A program made the translations under genes and the position numbers. A stretch of 64,000 bases of DNA from Leptolinea sp964446955 (GTDB taxonomy: Bacteria > Chloroflexota > Anaerolineae > Anaerolineales > Anaerolineaceae): contig CAYUQJ010000004.1 in assembly GCA_964446955.1 (NCBI GenBank), positions 1 to 64,000 of the forward strand, in the 5' to 3' direction. The notes beneath the pieces were generated by a model that was not told where the DNA came from, made no database searches, and saw nothing but the letters and a program-made list of their open reading frames with translations. The number at the start of each line of letters is the position of its first letter. The stretch's first letter is position 1. Shown here in pieces: positions 35,043 through 43,845 of the stretch.

Positions 35043-36110
35043 TTAAAGCAATATTCGCCCGTTTTCGAACACTTTTTTACCATCCAGATAGATCAAACCT
35101 TCTTTGCGCATATCTTTGACAATATCCCAATGGATCGCAGAATTATAGGTTCCACCACATTCCGGGAATGAACGTCCCACGGCAATGTGAATAGTCCCGC
35201 CAATCTTTTCATCGATCAAAATGTCTTTACAAAAACGGGTAACGCCCGGGTTGGTACCGATGGCGAACTCACCAATAAGGCTCGAACCGGCATCTGTATT
35301 CACGACAGACTGCAGGAAATCTTGATGTGTGGAAGATGTAGCGCTAACAAGCTTGCCATGATCCCACTCAAATCGAATGTTGTGCATCAACCGTCCACCA
35401 AACACACCGGGAAAATCAAACTCTATGTGGCCATTTATCGTTTCTACATCCGGGGAGGTAAATATCTCGCCATCCGGCATGTTGATATGACCATCCGCCG
35501 CAACCCATTTACGCCCGGCGACGGAGAACCGAAGATCAGTCCCCTTGCCGACAATGTGTATTTCTTTGCCTTTTTCGAGTAAAGAGGTTATCCGGAACCA
35601 CTCTTTCGATACAGACGGCCAATCGATCAGGCAGGCATCAAAGAACATATCCGTTATGGTTTCCACATCTGTTTCAGCCTGCATGGCAAATGCTTCGTTG
35701 GGAACCCGCACCAGCGTCCAGCGGGTTTTTTCCCAGCGCAAGGCAGACACTTTGCCCATTGCCCGTTGATTGATCACCAGTTTCTCATTGGGTATATCCG
35801 CCAATTCGGACAGGTTGTGCGCGCCTCTCAAACCGATGTAAACATCCGCCCATTCCATGCCATAGGCTTCAATTTCCGGTATCCAGGCCAATTGCTCATC
35901 AGAACCATATTGCAGCAACGAGTGACGCAATGTTTCTGATAGGAATTGAACCTGGGGATATCCCCCGGCTTTAATAACCGCTTCGTAGGTTGCCCGCGCG
36001 AGAGGTAATGTTTCAACCTCATGCATGGCAATCATCACCTTTTCCCCCTTGCCAACTTTTGTTGAGTAATTCACCAATATATCCGCCAATTGATACCAAC
36101 GCTTATCCAT
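35043..36110 (-). CDS. Aminopeptidase, M29 family
   Basis: A 355-residue protein that matches thermophilic metalloproteases of the M29 (AmpS/AmpT/PepS) family. It begins with LADILVNYSTKVGKGEKVMI and ends with the IHIAVGRSFPECGGTYNSAIHWDIVKDM metal-site region. Conserved Glu/His ligands include those in NGHIEFDFPG, GEFAIGTNPG and HWD. Family members remove N-terminal residues using two cobalt, zinc or manganese ions. It lies upstream of the DeoR gene in the same direction with a 54-base gap to that gene's upstream side. Confidence 0.88.
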   Translation of the reverse strand: MDKRWYQLADILVNYSTKVGKGEKVMIAMHEVETLPLARATYEAVIKAGGYPQVQFLSETLRHSLLQYGSDEQLAWIPEIEAYGMEWADVYIGLRGAHNLSELADIPNEKLVINQRAMGKVSALRWEKTRWTLVRVPNEAFAMQAETDVETITDMFFDACLIDWPSVSKEWFRITSLLEKGKEIHIVGKGTDLRFSVAGRKWVAADGHINMPDGEIFTSPDVETINGHIEFDFPGVFGGRLMHNIRFEWDHGKLVSATSSTHQDFLQSVVNTDAGSSLIGEFAIGTNPGVTRFCKDILIDEKIGGTIHIAVGRSFPECGGTYNSAIHWDIVKDMRKEGLIYLDGKKVFENGRILL

Positions 36111-36275
36111 AAATCAACCTCCGTAATCAATAAAAAAGTTATACAACCAGCTCAAACTCAATCATTATATGTGCGTTCGAACAGGTATATTATACATATT
36201 AATCAGAATAAATCATAATATCCAAATATTGGGATAAGAAATCCCCCATTGCTGTCACTTTCCTTGTGTAGAGAT

Positions 36276-36983
36276 CTACTGCCTCTTGAACACCAGGAGT
36301 TGGTCGCCCTCCCTTGAATAGATAAATAATTGCTCACCTTTCAGTTCAAACTGGCCGGACTGTTGAAACACATAGAAGATCGTTTGCTCCTGTTCCAGCA
36401 TTCCTTCTATGGAAGGGCACATCGCTTTGGAGGCAGCCAGATTGGAAACGCAAATACGGTCCGTGCCAACTGCGTAAACGCCATTAAAACGATTGCATCC
36501 AGAAGAGCCTGTCAGTTGTCCGTCATTTCTGAATGTTACATTGGGAAGTTCAGCTCCGACAGATTCTCTCAATGCGTCCGGCTTTCCGAACTGTGTCAGA
36601 ATCCATGGTATATCCCGCCACTCGATCTCTTGTGCTTGCGGTTGTATAGACACTTTACTTACCCTTTCCAAAAGAACCCATTGGACATCAGGGGCATCTC
36701 CACTCACCCTTGCCATTGTATCCGCTTGAACAACCAATTCATAAATAAAACCGGGTTCGAAAAGAAAACCCATGATCTCGCCTTTATACTGGCTCCATTC
36801 CTCATCTACATGTTCCTTTATTTGATAACAAAGGTTATTCCTTTCCCTGTTTACACATTCAACTTTTTCCGGCCCCACAAAAATCGTTTTTGGAGGGGAT
36901 TTTTCCTGGCCGTAACCCGGAAAATTTGAGCACCCGGAAACATGGATAATTAATAGAATAACCGGGATCAACAACCTTCTCAT
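36276..36983 (-). CDS. Lipoprotein with DUF4377 and META domains
   Basis: The start MRRLLIPVILLIIH gives a lipoprotein signal with lipobox VSGC (Cys18) and overlaps the CPBP gene by 4 bases; the longer frame would hide this signal. After Cys18 comes a DUF4377-like module (VECVNRERNNLCYQIKE, then EIMGFLFEPGFIYELVV) and a META/HslJ-like module with GSSGCNRFNGVYAV and a conserved Cys. META domains are linked to heat-shock or novobiocin tolerance in HslJ, but no enzyme activity is known. Confidence 0.85.
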   Translation of the reverse strand: MRRLLIPVILLIIHVSGCSNFPGYGQEKSPPKTIFVGPEKVECVNRERNNLCYQIKEHVDEEWSQYKGEIMGFLFEPGFIYELVVQADTMARVSGDAPDVQWVLLERVSKVSIQPQAQEIEWRDIPWILTQFGKPDALRESVGAELPNVTFRNDGQLTGSSGCNRFNGVYAVGTDRICVSNLAASKAMCPSIEGMLEQEQTIFYVFQQSGQFELKGEQLFIYSREGDQLLVFKRQ

Positions 36984-37987
36984 GCGCCAGCCTCCAGAGC
37001 ATCCGATAAACCTGTTTTTGCATGCACCATTTGGCGGATAACGATCAGACATCCTATGATCAGAACCAGGGTAATAAGCAGCCCGCCCTCAAGACCAAAA
37101 GCCCCACCTGTGATCAGATCAAGACCATTCGTCTTGAGGTTAAGCAAGGTTGTTCCGCCAATGGTGGAACCGCTTACTTCCAGGCCAAAAATATTCCCCT
37201 GTGCCCAGTTCCAAAAACTATGGATGGCAAAAACGCCCCACAATCCGCCTTCTTTCATGGCATATATTGACGCGAAAACACCAAATAGAAAGAGGTTTAA
37301 TAAAGCGATTAAATTCAGGTTCGGATTCAAAAAGTGTAAAAAAGAAAATTGGATGGACGAAACCAGAATACCCCAGAATGAACCAAACCGGACACCAATG
37401 ACAGGTAGAAGAAAACCACGGGTAAGTGTTTCTTCCGCAGCTCCCTGTACCAGCCAGCCTACCAGCATGATCAACACACCCGGAAGAGCTCCCACACCTG
37501 CCCATACAAGAGGATCTGTTTCAATCCGTATATACCCCAATAAAGACAGAATAACAACAGGAATAAAAATCATCCCCGCGCCAACAACCGCACCACGGGA
37601 ATACTTCTTCCAGATATCTGTTCTCTCCAGGCCTGTAGTCCAGAAAGAGCGGTGTTCCAATACGCCCAACCAGCCCCATATAAAAAGAAAGAAGGGCAAA
37701 AAACTAAAAACCAGGAACATGGATGAAATGATGGGTGAATTGGAACTGGTCGGGTTCTTTAGGACATTTTCTGAGAACTGCTCACTCGCCAGGTTTACCA
37801 GAATAACCGGAGCCGAACAGAAGGATGAAAGCACAGGGACCAGGCCCGCATAAAAAAAGGCGATAAGAGGATATGCATTTTCCCAGACCTTTTGGATTAT
37901 CCGGCCCTCAAATCGGGGTATGGCAATTGACCCCTGACGGGCTAACTCAAACAATTGGTTATTTGAGCCTAATATATGACCGGACAT
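36980..37987 (-). CDS. CPBP-family intramembrane glutamic endopeptidase
   Basis: A 335-residue integral membrane protein with about eight hydrophobic helices. The Abi/CAAX protease motifs are present: EETLTRG (EExxxR), FLHFLNP and HSFWNWAQG, which supply the catalytic Glu pair and histidines of type II CAAX prenyl protease-like enzymes. Related proteins process peptides in the membrane or give self-immunity to bacteriocins. The coupling with a META/DUF4377 lipoprotein is notable, but no bacteriocin gene is visible. Confidence 0.88.
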   Translation of the reverse strand: MSGHILGSNNQLFELARQGSIAIPRFEGRIIQKVWENAYPLIAFFYAGLVPVLSSFCSAPVILVNLASEQFSENVLKNPTSSNSPIISSMFLVFSFLPFFLFIWGWLGVLEHRSFWTTGLERTDIWKKYSRGAVVGAGMIFIPVVILSLLGYIRIETDPLVWAGVGALPGVLIMLVGWLVQGAAEETLTRGFLLPVIGVRFGSFWGILVSSIQFSFLHFLNPNLNLIALLNLFLFGVFASIYAMKEGGLWGVFAIHSFWNWAQGNIFGLEVSGSTIGGTTLLNLKTNGLDLITGGAFGLEGGLLITLVLIIGCLIVIRQMVHAKTGLSDALEAGA

Positions 37988-38253
37988 ACGCCAACCATGA
38001 ACTCAGTTTTATTTTTGATGATCGGATGAAATGATACCACCACGGCCTGATCCCTGCTATTCATAGTGATCACAGTCACCAAATAAAAACGTATGGAGTG
38101 ATACAACCTCCCCAATCGACCAGGTGTTCGTCTGAATGGTATGGAATCTTTTCATTACCTACTTATTGTAGGGGAAAATCCATGCAATGAAATTTCTCGC
38201 GAATTGTGAATGGAGATGCTTTTTTCTTTCGAAAAACAACCATAAATTGGTAC
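37988..38253. other. Intergenic region without a recognised gene
   Basis: About 265 bases between the divergent CPBP gene and the SAM-riboswitch promoter. No open frame with a ribosome site, terminator or known RNA core is visible. It presumably holds the minus-strand promoter of the CPBP/META operon. Confidence 0.4.
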
Positions 38254-38282
38254 TTGAAATTTGACTTCTACTGTCGTATTAT
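38254..38282 (+). promoter_or_regulatory. Promoter of the metA-metY operon
   Basis: TTGAAA and TATTAT are separated by 17 bases; transcription would start near 38289, about 50 bases before the SAM-I aptamer. Confidence 0.65.
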
Positions 38283-38336
38283 ATCCACTAATACTTGCCA
38301 AAAAATGGCGGGTAGAAAAAAAATAAATAAAGAAGC

Positions 38337-38441
38337 ACTCTTATCCAGAGAGGTGGAGGGACGGGCCCTGTGATACCTCGACAACCAGCCGGAAGGCATG
38401 GTGTCAATTCCCGCAGAAGCATTATTCTGGTAGATGAGAGG
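38337..38441 (+). promoter_or_regulatory. SAM-I riboswitch (S box)
   Basis: The aptamer begins with CTCTTATCCAGAGAGGTGGAG, continues with GGGACGGGCCCTGTGA and GACAACCAGCC, GGTGTCAATTCC and closes with GATGAGAG, all conserved parts of the S box. A terminator follows and then metA. High SAM should cause termination and lower methionine synthesis. Confidence 0.95.
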
Positions 38442-38461
38442 AGATCTGTGGCTTTTCCGCA

Positions 38462-38492
38462 CCTCTTCTTATCTTAAAGAAGAGGATTTTTT
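38462..38492 (+). terminator. SAM-riboswitch terminator before metA
   Basis: CCTCTTCTT and AAGAAGAGG form a 9-bp stem with a short loop, followed by ATTTTTTA. It is the expression platform of the S box. AGATGAGAGGAG in the aptamer's 3' end can compete for the CCTCTTC arm, giving an antiterminator. Confidence 0.9.
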
Positions 38493-38507
38493 ATACCGGA
38501 GAAAGCC

Positions 38508-39425
38508 ATGCCCATAAAAATACCCACTAAATTACCAGCCCGCGAAGTCTTGAACAACGAGAATATCTTCGTGATGGATGAAGATCGGGCAATACATCAG
38601 GATATCCGTGAATTAAAGATCGCCATTTTAAATCTGATGCCAACCAAGATCGCCACAGAGACCCAGCTGCTCCGGCTTTTGGGAAATTCACCACTTCAAG
38701 TGGACATCACCCTGTTGCGTACCAAAACCCATGAGAGCAAGAATACATCAGCCGAGCATTTGTTGACGTTCTACCAGACCTTCGATCAAGTGAAACATCA
38801 ACGGTTTGACGGTCTGATCATCACCGGCGCGCCAGTAGAAAACCTTTCTTTCGAAGAAGTGGACTACTGGGAAGAATTAAAACAGGTGATGGATTGGTCG
38901 GCACATAATGTTTTTTCAACATTCCATATCTGCTGGGGAGCCCAGGCGGGGCTTTTTCATAAATACGGTATTCCCAAATATCCGTTGTCAGCCAAACAAT
39001 TCGGGGTGTTCGAGCATCACATATGCACCAGGAACACGAATCTGTTACGCGGGTTTGACGATATCTTTTACGCGCCTCATTCCCGGCATACAGAGATCCG
39101 GCGCGAGGACATCGAAAAAATTCCCGAACTGGATATTCTGGCTGAATCGGATGAAGCCGGCATCTATATCTTATCCACGCATGATGGCAAACAGGTATTC
39201 GTAACAGGCCATTCAGAATATGATCCATTGACTTTGAAAGCAGAATACGACCGGGATATCAATTTAGGCTTACCGATCACTGTCCCGCGAAACTATTACC
39301 CGAAAGATGATCCCGCATCGCATCCGGTCGTGCGTTGGCGCGGCCATGCCAGTCTGCTTTTTTCAAACTGGCTGAATTACTGTGTATATGAAGAAACACC
39401 CTACAATCTCGATGATCTTAGGTAG
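38508..39425 (+). CDS. metA: Homoserine O-acetyltransferase, MetA type
   Basis: Acylates homoserine in methionine synthesis. The 305-residue protein has the MetA catalytic set: Cys142 in HICWGAQAG, His235 and Glu237 in GHSEYDP. Residue 111 is Glu (GAPVEN), as in MetA enzymes shown to prefer acetyl-CoA; succinyl-CoA enzymes such as that of E. coli carry Gly there. The following gene uses O-acetylhomoserine, which agrees. The annotation 'homoserine O-succinyltransferase' would therefore probably be wrong here. Confidence 0.93.
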   Translation: MPIKIPTKLPAREVLNNENIFVMDEDRAIHQDIRELKIAILNLMPTKIATETQLLRLLGNSPLQVDITLLRTKTHESKNTSAEHLLTFYQTFDQVKHQRFDGLIITGAPVENLSFEEVDYWEELKQVMDWSAHNVFSTFHICWGAQAGLFHKYGIPKYPLSAKQFGVFEHHICTRNTNLLRGFDDIFYAPHSRHTEIRREDIEKIPELDILAESDEAGIYILSTHDGKQVFVTGHSEYDPLTLKAEYDRDINLGLPITVPRNYYPKDDPASHPVVRWRGHASLLFSNWLNYCVYEETPYNLDDLR

Positions 39426-39498
39426 GGATAATGAACCAATTATTCCCGGTATTGAAAAAAATACCGGCGGTTGTATATGAACAGAAAGGATATTTACC

Positions 39499-40791
39499 AT
39501 GACCATCAAGGAAACCACCCGGAAATTTGGTTTTTCCACCCGCCAGCTTCATGCCGGACAGACAGCCGATCCTGCGACACATTCCATGGCCGTCCCGTTG
39601 TATCAAACTACGTCTTATGAATTTGATAATACAGAGCACGCGGCCAACCTGTTCGCGTTAAAAGAACCGGGAAATATCTATACCCGCATTATGAATCCGA
39701 CCAGCGATGTTTTTGAACAGCGAATTGCTTCCCTGGAAGGCGGGGTGGGTGCCCTGGCAACCAGTTCGGGGCATTCCGCCCAGGCTCAGGCCATTTTAAC
39801 GCTGTGCCAGGCTGGAGATCATATCGTGTCATCCGCCACCCTGTATGGCGGAACACACACCCAGTTCTCCCATACCTTCCCGCGCCTGGGTATTGAAGTA
39901 ACCCTTGTTGACGCATCGGATCCGGAAAATTTCCGCAAGGCTGTCCGTCCCAATACCAAAATTATCTATGGAGAGACACTCGGGAATCCACGCATCAACA
40001 TCTTCCCAATACAGGAAGTAGCTGCCATCGCGCAGGAATACGGTATCCCCCTGATGATCGACAATACATTTGCCACACCTTACCTCTTCAGACCATTTGA
40101 ATGGGGAGCCAACATTATCGTCCATTCAGCCACCAAGTTCATTGGCGGACATGGAACATCCATAGGCGGGGTGATCGTTGATGGCGGGAATTTCCAGTGG
40201 GAGGGGAACCCCCGTTTCCCCAATTTCAACACACCAGATCCGAGCTACCATGGATTGATTTTTGCCAGTGTCGGTGCGGCAGCTTTTATTACCAAAGCAA
40301 GAGTCCAGGTTCTACGCGATTTCGGAGGATGTATTTCACCGTTCAACTCATTCCTGTTCATTCAGGGGCTGGAAACGCTCAGTTTGAGAGTTGAACGTCA
40401 TGTGCAAAACGCACAGAAAACAGCCGAGTTCCTTGAAAAGCATCCGAACGTGTCATGGGTGGCTTACCCCGGACTCAAATCCAGCCCGGACCATGAAACC
40501 GCGCAGAAGTATATGCCCAAAGGCTGCGGCTCGATGATGGGCTTCGGCATCAAAGGTGGAGCACAAGCCGGCGGAAAATTTATTGACAACTTGAGATTGT
40601 TCAGTCATGTTGCCAATGTAGGTGACGCCCGCAGCCTGGCCATTCACCCGGCAACCACAACACACAGCCAATTATCCGAAGAGCAACAGAAAGCCGCCGG
40701 GGTTTCACCCGATTTTATCCGCCTGAGCATCGGGCTGGAGGATATTGAAGATATCCTCTGGGACCTCGATCAGGCATTGAAAAGTGTTTAG
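39499..40791 (+). CDS. metY: O-acetylhomoserine sulfhydrylase (MetY)
   Basis: A 430-residue Cys/Met-metabolism PLP enzyme. It shows FSTRQLHAGQ at the start, YTRIMNPTSDVFEQRIASLEGG, TLYGGTHTQF, the PLP-lysine segment IIVHSATKFIGGHGTSIGG and the long-form insert typical of O-acetylhomoserine (thiol)-lyases. It converts O-acetylhomoserine and sulfide to homocysteine. It follows metA by 73 bases, a gap that contains a CCGGTATT/AATACCGG hairpin which may tune expression. Confidence 0.95.
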   Translation: MTIKETTRKFGFSTRQLHAGQTADPATHSMAVPLYQTTSYEFDNTEHAANLFALKEPGNIYTRIMNPTSDVFEQRIASLEGGVGALATSSGHSAQAQAILTLCQAGDHIVSSATLYGGTHTQFSHTFPRLGIEVTLVDASDPENFRKAVRPNTKIIYGETLGNPRINIFPIQEVAAIAQEYGIPLMIDNTFATPYLFRPFEWGANIIVHSATKFIGGHGTSIGGVIVDGGNFQWEGNPRFPNFNTPDPSYHGLIFASVGAAAFITKARVQVLRDFGGCISPFNSFLFIQGLETLSLRVERHVQNAQKTAEFLEKHPNVSWVAYPGLKSSPDHETAQKYMPKGCGSMMGFGIKGGAQAGGKFIDNLRLFSHVANVGDARSLAIHPATTTHSQLSEEQQKAAGVSPDFIRLSIGLEDIEDILWDLDQALKSV

Positions 40792-40836
40792 TGTTAAACG
40801 GTAAGACGTATTTCGCTGAAAAAATCTGGCTATTTG

Positions 40837-40874
40837 AAAGCCGGGGTGAGTTGGTGGTCTCGCCCCGGCTTTAC
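40837..40874. terminator. Bidirectional terminator between metY and the YceI gene
   Basis: AAAGCCGGGG and CCCCGGCTTT pair, extended by GAG/CTC with mismatch, between convergent genes. A and T flanks on both sides suit termination of both transcripts. Confidence 0.88.
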
Positions 40875-40928
40875 CAACCTGTTTTTTATCAATACTTAAA
40901 ACAGATAAGCTACCAGGCACCTCTTTCG

Positions 40929-41642
40929 TTATGGCCTGGCGATAAAATTCAGGGTTAACTTGACTTCATCTTCTGTGTTCAGAATACCGGCAATCGAGAT
41001 GGGACCAACTCCGAAATCACTCATCCTGATTGTCGAGGTTGCTGTACCGAAAAGAGTATCCCCTTGTAAATTTGCCGTCACTGCAAAAGAAACCGGCTTT
41101 GTCACTTCATGTACAGTCAAATCACCTGATACCGAAAAGGAGTAATCCTCTCCCTCAACATATGCAGCCGGTAAACCTTCTACCGTATCCGGATTAAAAA
41201 CAGCCAGAGGGTAGGTGGCTGATTCAAGCCAGCGTTTTCGAATGGCGTCATCACGCCGTGAGCTGTCTGACGTAAGTTGACTGATATCCACTGTCACTGT
41301 GCCGATAGTGCTGGCAGGCGGATTGGAAAAAACAGCCGTTATCTCTCCGTTGATCTCCGTTGTCACGCCAACAGCAACGGCAAAACGGTTCTGTTGATTT
41401 AAAAAGGTTTCCCCCACCTCGTATGTTGCCTGTGACTCACCGGGAACTATACGGAACACCTTTGTGCTTGCTGGAGACTCCGCTTCTGTGATTGCCAGAG
41501 TCGGTTCCAAAACTGGTTCCGATGGAACGGGGGTAGGTTCCATAACTGGTGTTGTTGTTGGTATCACTTCAACCATAGGTTGAACCGAACAGGATGTCAA
41601 CAAAAACAAAAACGTAAATACCGAAAGAAACAGTCTTCTCAT
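40929..41642 (-). CDS. YceI-family lipoprotein
   Basis: A 237-residue protein with signal peptide and lipobox LLTSC (Cys18), a Pro/Thr/Glu-rich linker (about 25-60) and a C-terminal YceI-like lipocalin fold. Characteristic segments are VTVDISQLTSDSSRRDDAIRKRWLESATYP, FSVSGDLTVHEVTKPVSF and MSDFGVGPISIAG. YceI proteins bind polyisoprenoid or other hydrophobic ligands. It is divergent from the PocR-type regulator, with the shared gap holding a CRP-like palindrome. Confidence 0.92.
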   Translation of the reverse strand: MRRLFLSVFTFLFLLTSCSVQPMVEVIPTTTPVMEPTPVPSEPVLEPTLAITEAESPASTKVFRIVPGESQATYEVGETFLNQQNRFAVAVGVTTEINGEITAVFSNPPASTIGTVTVDISQLTSDSSRRDDAIRKRWLESATYPLAVFNPDTVEGLPAAYVEGEDYSFSVSGDLTVHEVTKPVSFAVTANLQGDTLFGTATSTIRMSDFGVGPISIAGILNTEDEVKLTLNFIARP

Positions 41643-41753
41643 GGAATATCCTTATTTTTAGACTGTTAATATCGTAATTATTTCAACTGTCATATGCCAC
41701 AGAATGTATAAACCCATTCAGGCTGTTTCAGGACAGTAAATTAATATGCCTTT

Positions 41754-41769
41754 TGTGATATTTATCACT
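41754..41769. promoter_or_regulatory. CRP/FNR-family-like palindromic operator
   Basis: TGTGATATTTATCACT contains the perfect inverted repeat GTGATA-TT-TATCAC and matches the CRP pattern TGTGA-N6-TCACA except at the last base. It touches the -35 box at 41769 and could regulate both divergent genes. No CRP/FNR gene is in the window. Confidence 0.55.
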
Positions 41770-41796
41770 TGTATTATCCAATTTTTTTTGTATAAT
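41769..41796 (+). promoter_or_regulatory. Promoter of the PocR-regulator/sulfur cassette
   Basis: TTGTAT and the consensus TATAAT are spaced by 16 bases, with an expected start near 41803, about 16 bases before the chosen ATG. Confidence 0.7.
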
Positions 41797-41818
41797 ATGT
41801 TATAGGTTGCTATATCAA

Positions 41819-42553
41819 ATGGATGAATTGCTTACCGCCCACCAGGTTCAGGACATTTTAAAGGTTGACCGGATTACGGTCTACCGAATGCTCCATGACG
41901 GTCGTCTGACTGGAACAAAGATCGGACAGCAATGGCGATTCCGGAAAGCAGAGATCGAAGAATTACTTCTCGGAACCCGGTCTACTGGCCAATTCCACGT
42001 CACGGCAGATGACAATAATCTCCCTATACATTGCCTGCAAACTATTCAAGATCTATTTTCATCAGTGAGTGAATATCCGGCAATCCTGATAAACATGCAG
42101 GGGATACCGATCACAAACATGAGCCGCCCATCAGCATATTATCGATTGATATGCGATCACGCTGAAGGTGAGAAAAGACTTTATGAGTCTTATAAGAAAT
42201 TTGTTCAACAGGCGAGAGATGGAGAAAGCCGATTCTTATGTTCCACAGGCTTGCATTATGCGGGTAAATGTATATCAGATGCTGCCGAACCTGTTGGCCT
42301 CTTTCTGGTAGGCGGTTTCAAACGCGAAGGAGTAATCACCAATCTTGATTTACTCTTCTCATCGCCTGAATTTTATCTGTCTGAAGAACTGCAAACCGCC
42401 TACGACTCTGTTCCTCTACTACCATATGAGCAGGAAGAAAAGGTGGATTCATGGGCAGCCGCAACAGTTTTAGCTTTTGAAAGCATCCTTAAAGAACGTT
42501 CGACGTTTTCTCAACGGTTAAAAAGAATAGCCGACCTTACCCAGATTTCCTGA
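41819..42553 (+). CDS. Excisionase-type HTH regulator with PocR sensor domain
   Basis: I start at ATG 41819; a TTG at 41807 is too close to the predicted transcription start. Residues 1-55 form an excisionase/BldC-like winged helix (LLTAHQVQDILKVDRITVYRMLHDGRLTGTKIGQQWRFRK). The rest (about 65-220) resembles the PocR ligand-binding domain: LQTIQDLFSSVSEYPAILINMQGIPIT, CDHAEGEKRLYESYK, FLCSTGLHYAGKCISDAAEPVGLFLVGGF. PocR-like domains bind small ligands. Nine bases downstream lies an SQR-like flavoprotein gene, so it probably controls this cassette in response to a metabolite or redox signal. Confidence 0.8.
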   Translation: MDELLTAHQVQDILKVDRITVYRMLHDGRLTGTKIGQQWRFRKAEIEELLLGTRSTGQFHVTADDNNLPIHCLQTIQDLFSSVSEYPAILINMQGIPITNMSRPSAYYRLICDHAEGEKRLYESYKKFVQQARDGESRFLCSTGLHYAGKCISDAAEPVGLFLVGGFKREGVITNLDLLFSSPEFYLSEELQTAYDSVPLLPYEQEEKVDSWAAATVLAFESILKERSTFSQRLKRIADLTQIS

Positions 42554-42562
42554 GGAGTATAT

Positions 42563-43819
42563 ATGAAGACTTTACTGGTATTGGGAGCCGGAACTGCCGG
42601 AACCATGGTCGCCCGAAAAATGGCGTCAAAGTTGGATTCACGCCAATGGAAGGTGATCCTGGTTGACAAGGATGAACAACACTATTACCAACCCGGATTC
42701 CTTTTCCTTCCGTTTGGCCGATATAAGGCTGAGGATGTGATCAAACCCAAACGAGATTTCATCCCTGAAAAGGTTGAATTTATTATTTCAGATATCGAAA
42801 TGATTGAACCCTCTGCCAACCGTGTCAAACTTACCAAAGACAATCGTGTGATCCACTACGATTACATGGTCATTGCCACCGGAGTTGACATCCACCCAGA
42901 GGAGACAGAAGGTATGCTGGGCGGCGGTTGGCGAAACAACATTTTTGACTTTTACACATTTGAGGGAGCTTCAGCCATTCAACCTTTCCTTGAAAAATGG
43001 CAAGGCGGACGGCTGGTGATGAACGTAGTCGAAAATCCCATCAAATGCCCGGTTGCTCCCCTGGAATTCCTCTTCCTGGCTGACGACTATTTCACCAAAC
43101 GCGGCATTCGTAATAAAGTTGAACTGGTTTATGCCACACCGCTTTCAGGGGCTTTTACCAAACCCAAAGCCGCCAAAGCGCTGGGCGATATGTTGAACCA
43201 CAAGAACATCCACGTCGAAACTGATTTTATGGCCGGCGAAGTGGATTCAGGGAAAAATATTCTCCGCTCGTTTGATGAGCGCGAGATCCCCTATGATCTG
43301 TTGATCACGGTTCCGGTAAACAAGGGGGCCGATGTTATCGGCCGTTCCGGCATGGGTGACGACCTGAACTTTGTTGCCACCGACAAATTCACGCTGCAAT
43401 CCAAGAATTGGCCAAATATCTGGGTAATGGGAGATGCCACCAACATTCCCACATCCAAAGCCGGGGCTGTCGTTCATTTCCAGATGGAATACGCGGTTGA
43501 GAATATGCTGGCCCACATGGCCGGGAAAGATTTACACGCCCAATATGACGGGCATGCCAGCTGCTACATTGAATCCGGTTTCAATAAAGGTGTTTTGATC
43601 GATTTCAACTATGATGTTGAACCGTTGCCGGGTGTTTACCCTGTACCGGGTATTGGTCCATTTTCACTTCTAAAAGAAACCACCATCAACCACTGGGGAA
43701 AACTCTTCTTCCGTTATATGTACTGGTACATGATGCTGCAGGGAATCGACGTTCCGTTGCCCAGCGCGTTCAGTATGGTTGGCAAAGAACCATTGGTTCT
43801 GGCTAACGAAAACAAATAA
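42563..43819 (+). CDS. Sulfide:quinone oxidoreductase-like flavoprotein
   Basis: A 418-residue pyridine-nucleotide-disulfide-type FAD protein with GAGTAGTMVARKM at the N-terminus, YDYMVIATG, and VMGDATNIPTSKAGAVVHFQ for FAD binding. It has exactly two cysteines: Cys162 in NPIKCPVAP and Cys334 in YDGHASCYIESG, matching the active-site pair of SQR; the third cysteine of type I enzymes is absent. The C-terminal amphipathic helix region (KLFFRYMYWYMMLQGI) could touch the membrane. It probably oxidises sulfide or a persulfide and passes electrons to quinone. Confidence 0.85.
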   Translation: MKTLLVLGAGTAGTMVARKMASKLDSRQWKVILVDKDEQHYYQPGFLFLPFGRYKAEDVIKPKRDFIPEKVEFIISDIEMIEPSANRVKLTKDNRVIHYDYMVIATGVDIHPEETEGMLGGGWRNNIFDFYTFEGASAIQPFLEKWQGGRLVMNVVENPIKCPVAPLEFLFLADDYFTKRGIRNKVELVYATPLSGAFTKPKAAKALGDMLNHKNIHVETDFMAGEVDSGKNILRSFDEREIPYDLLITVPVNKGADVIGRSGMGDDLNFVATDKFTLQSKNWPNIWVMGDATNIPTSKAGAVVHFQMEYAVENMLAHMAGKDLHAQYDGHASCYIESGFNKGVLIDFNYDVEPLPGVYPVPGIGPFSLLKETTINHWGKLFFRYMYWYMMLQGIDVPLPSAFSMVGKEPLVLANENK

Positions 43820-43845
43820 ACCATTCAACCTATCAGGAGGATAAT

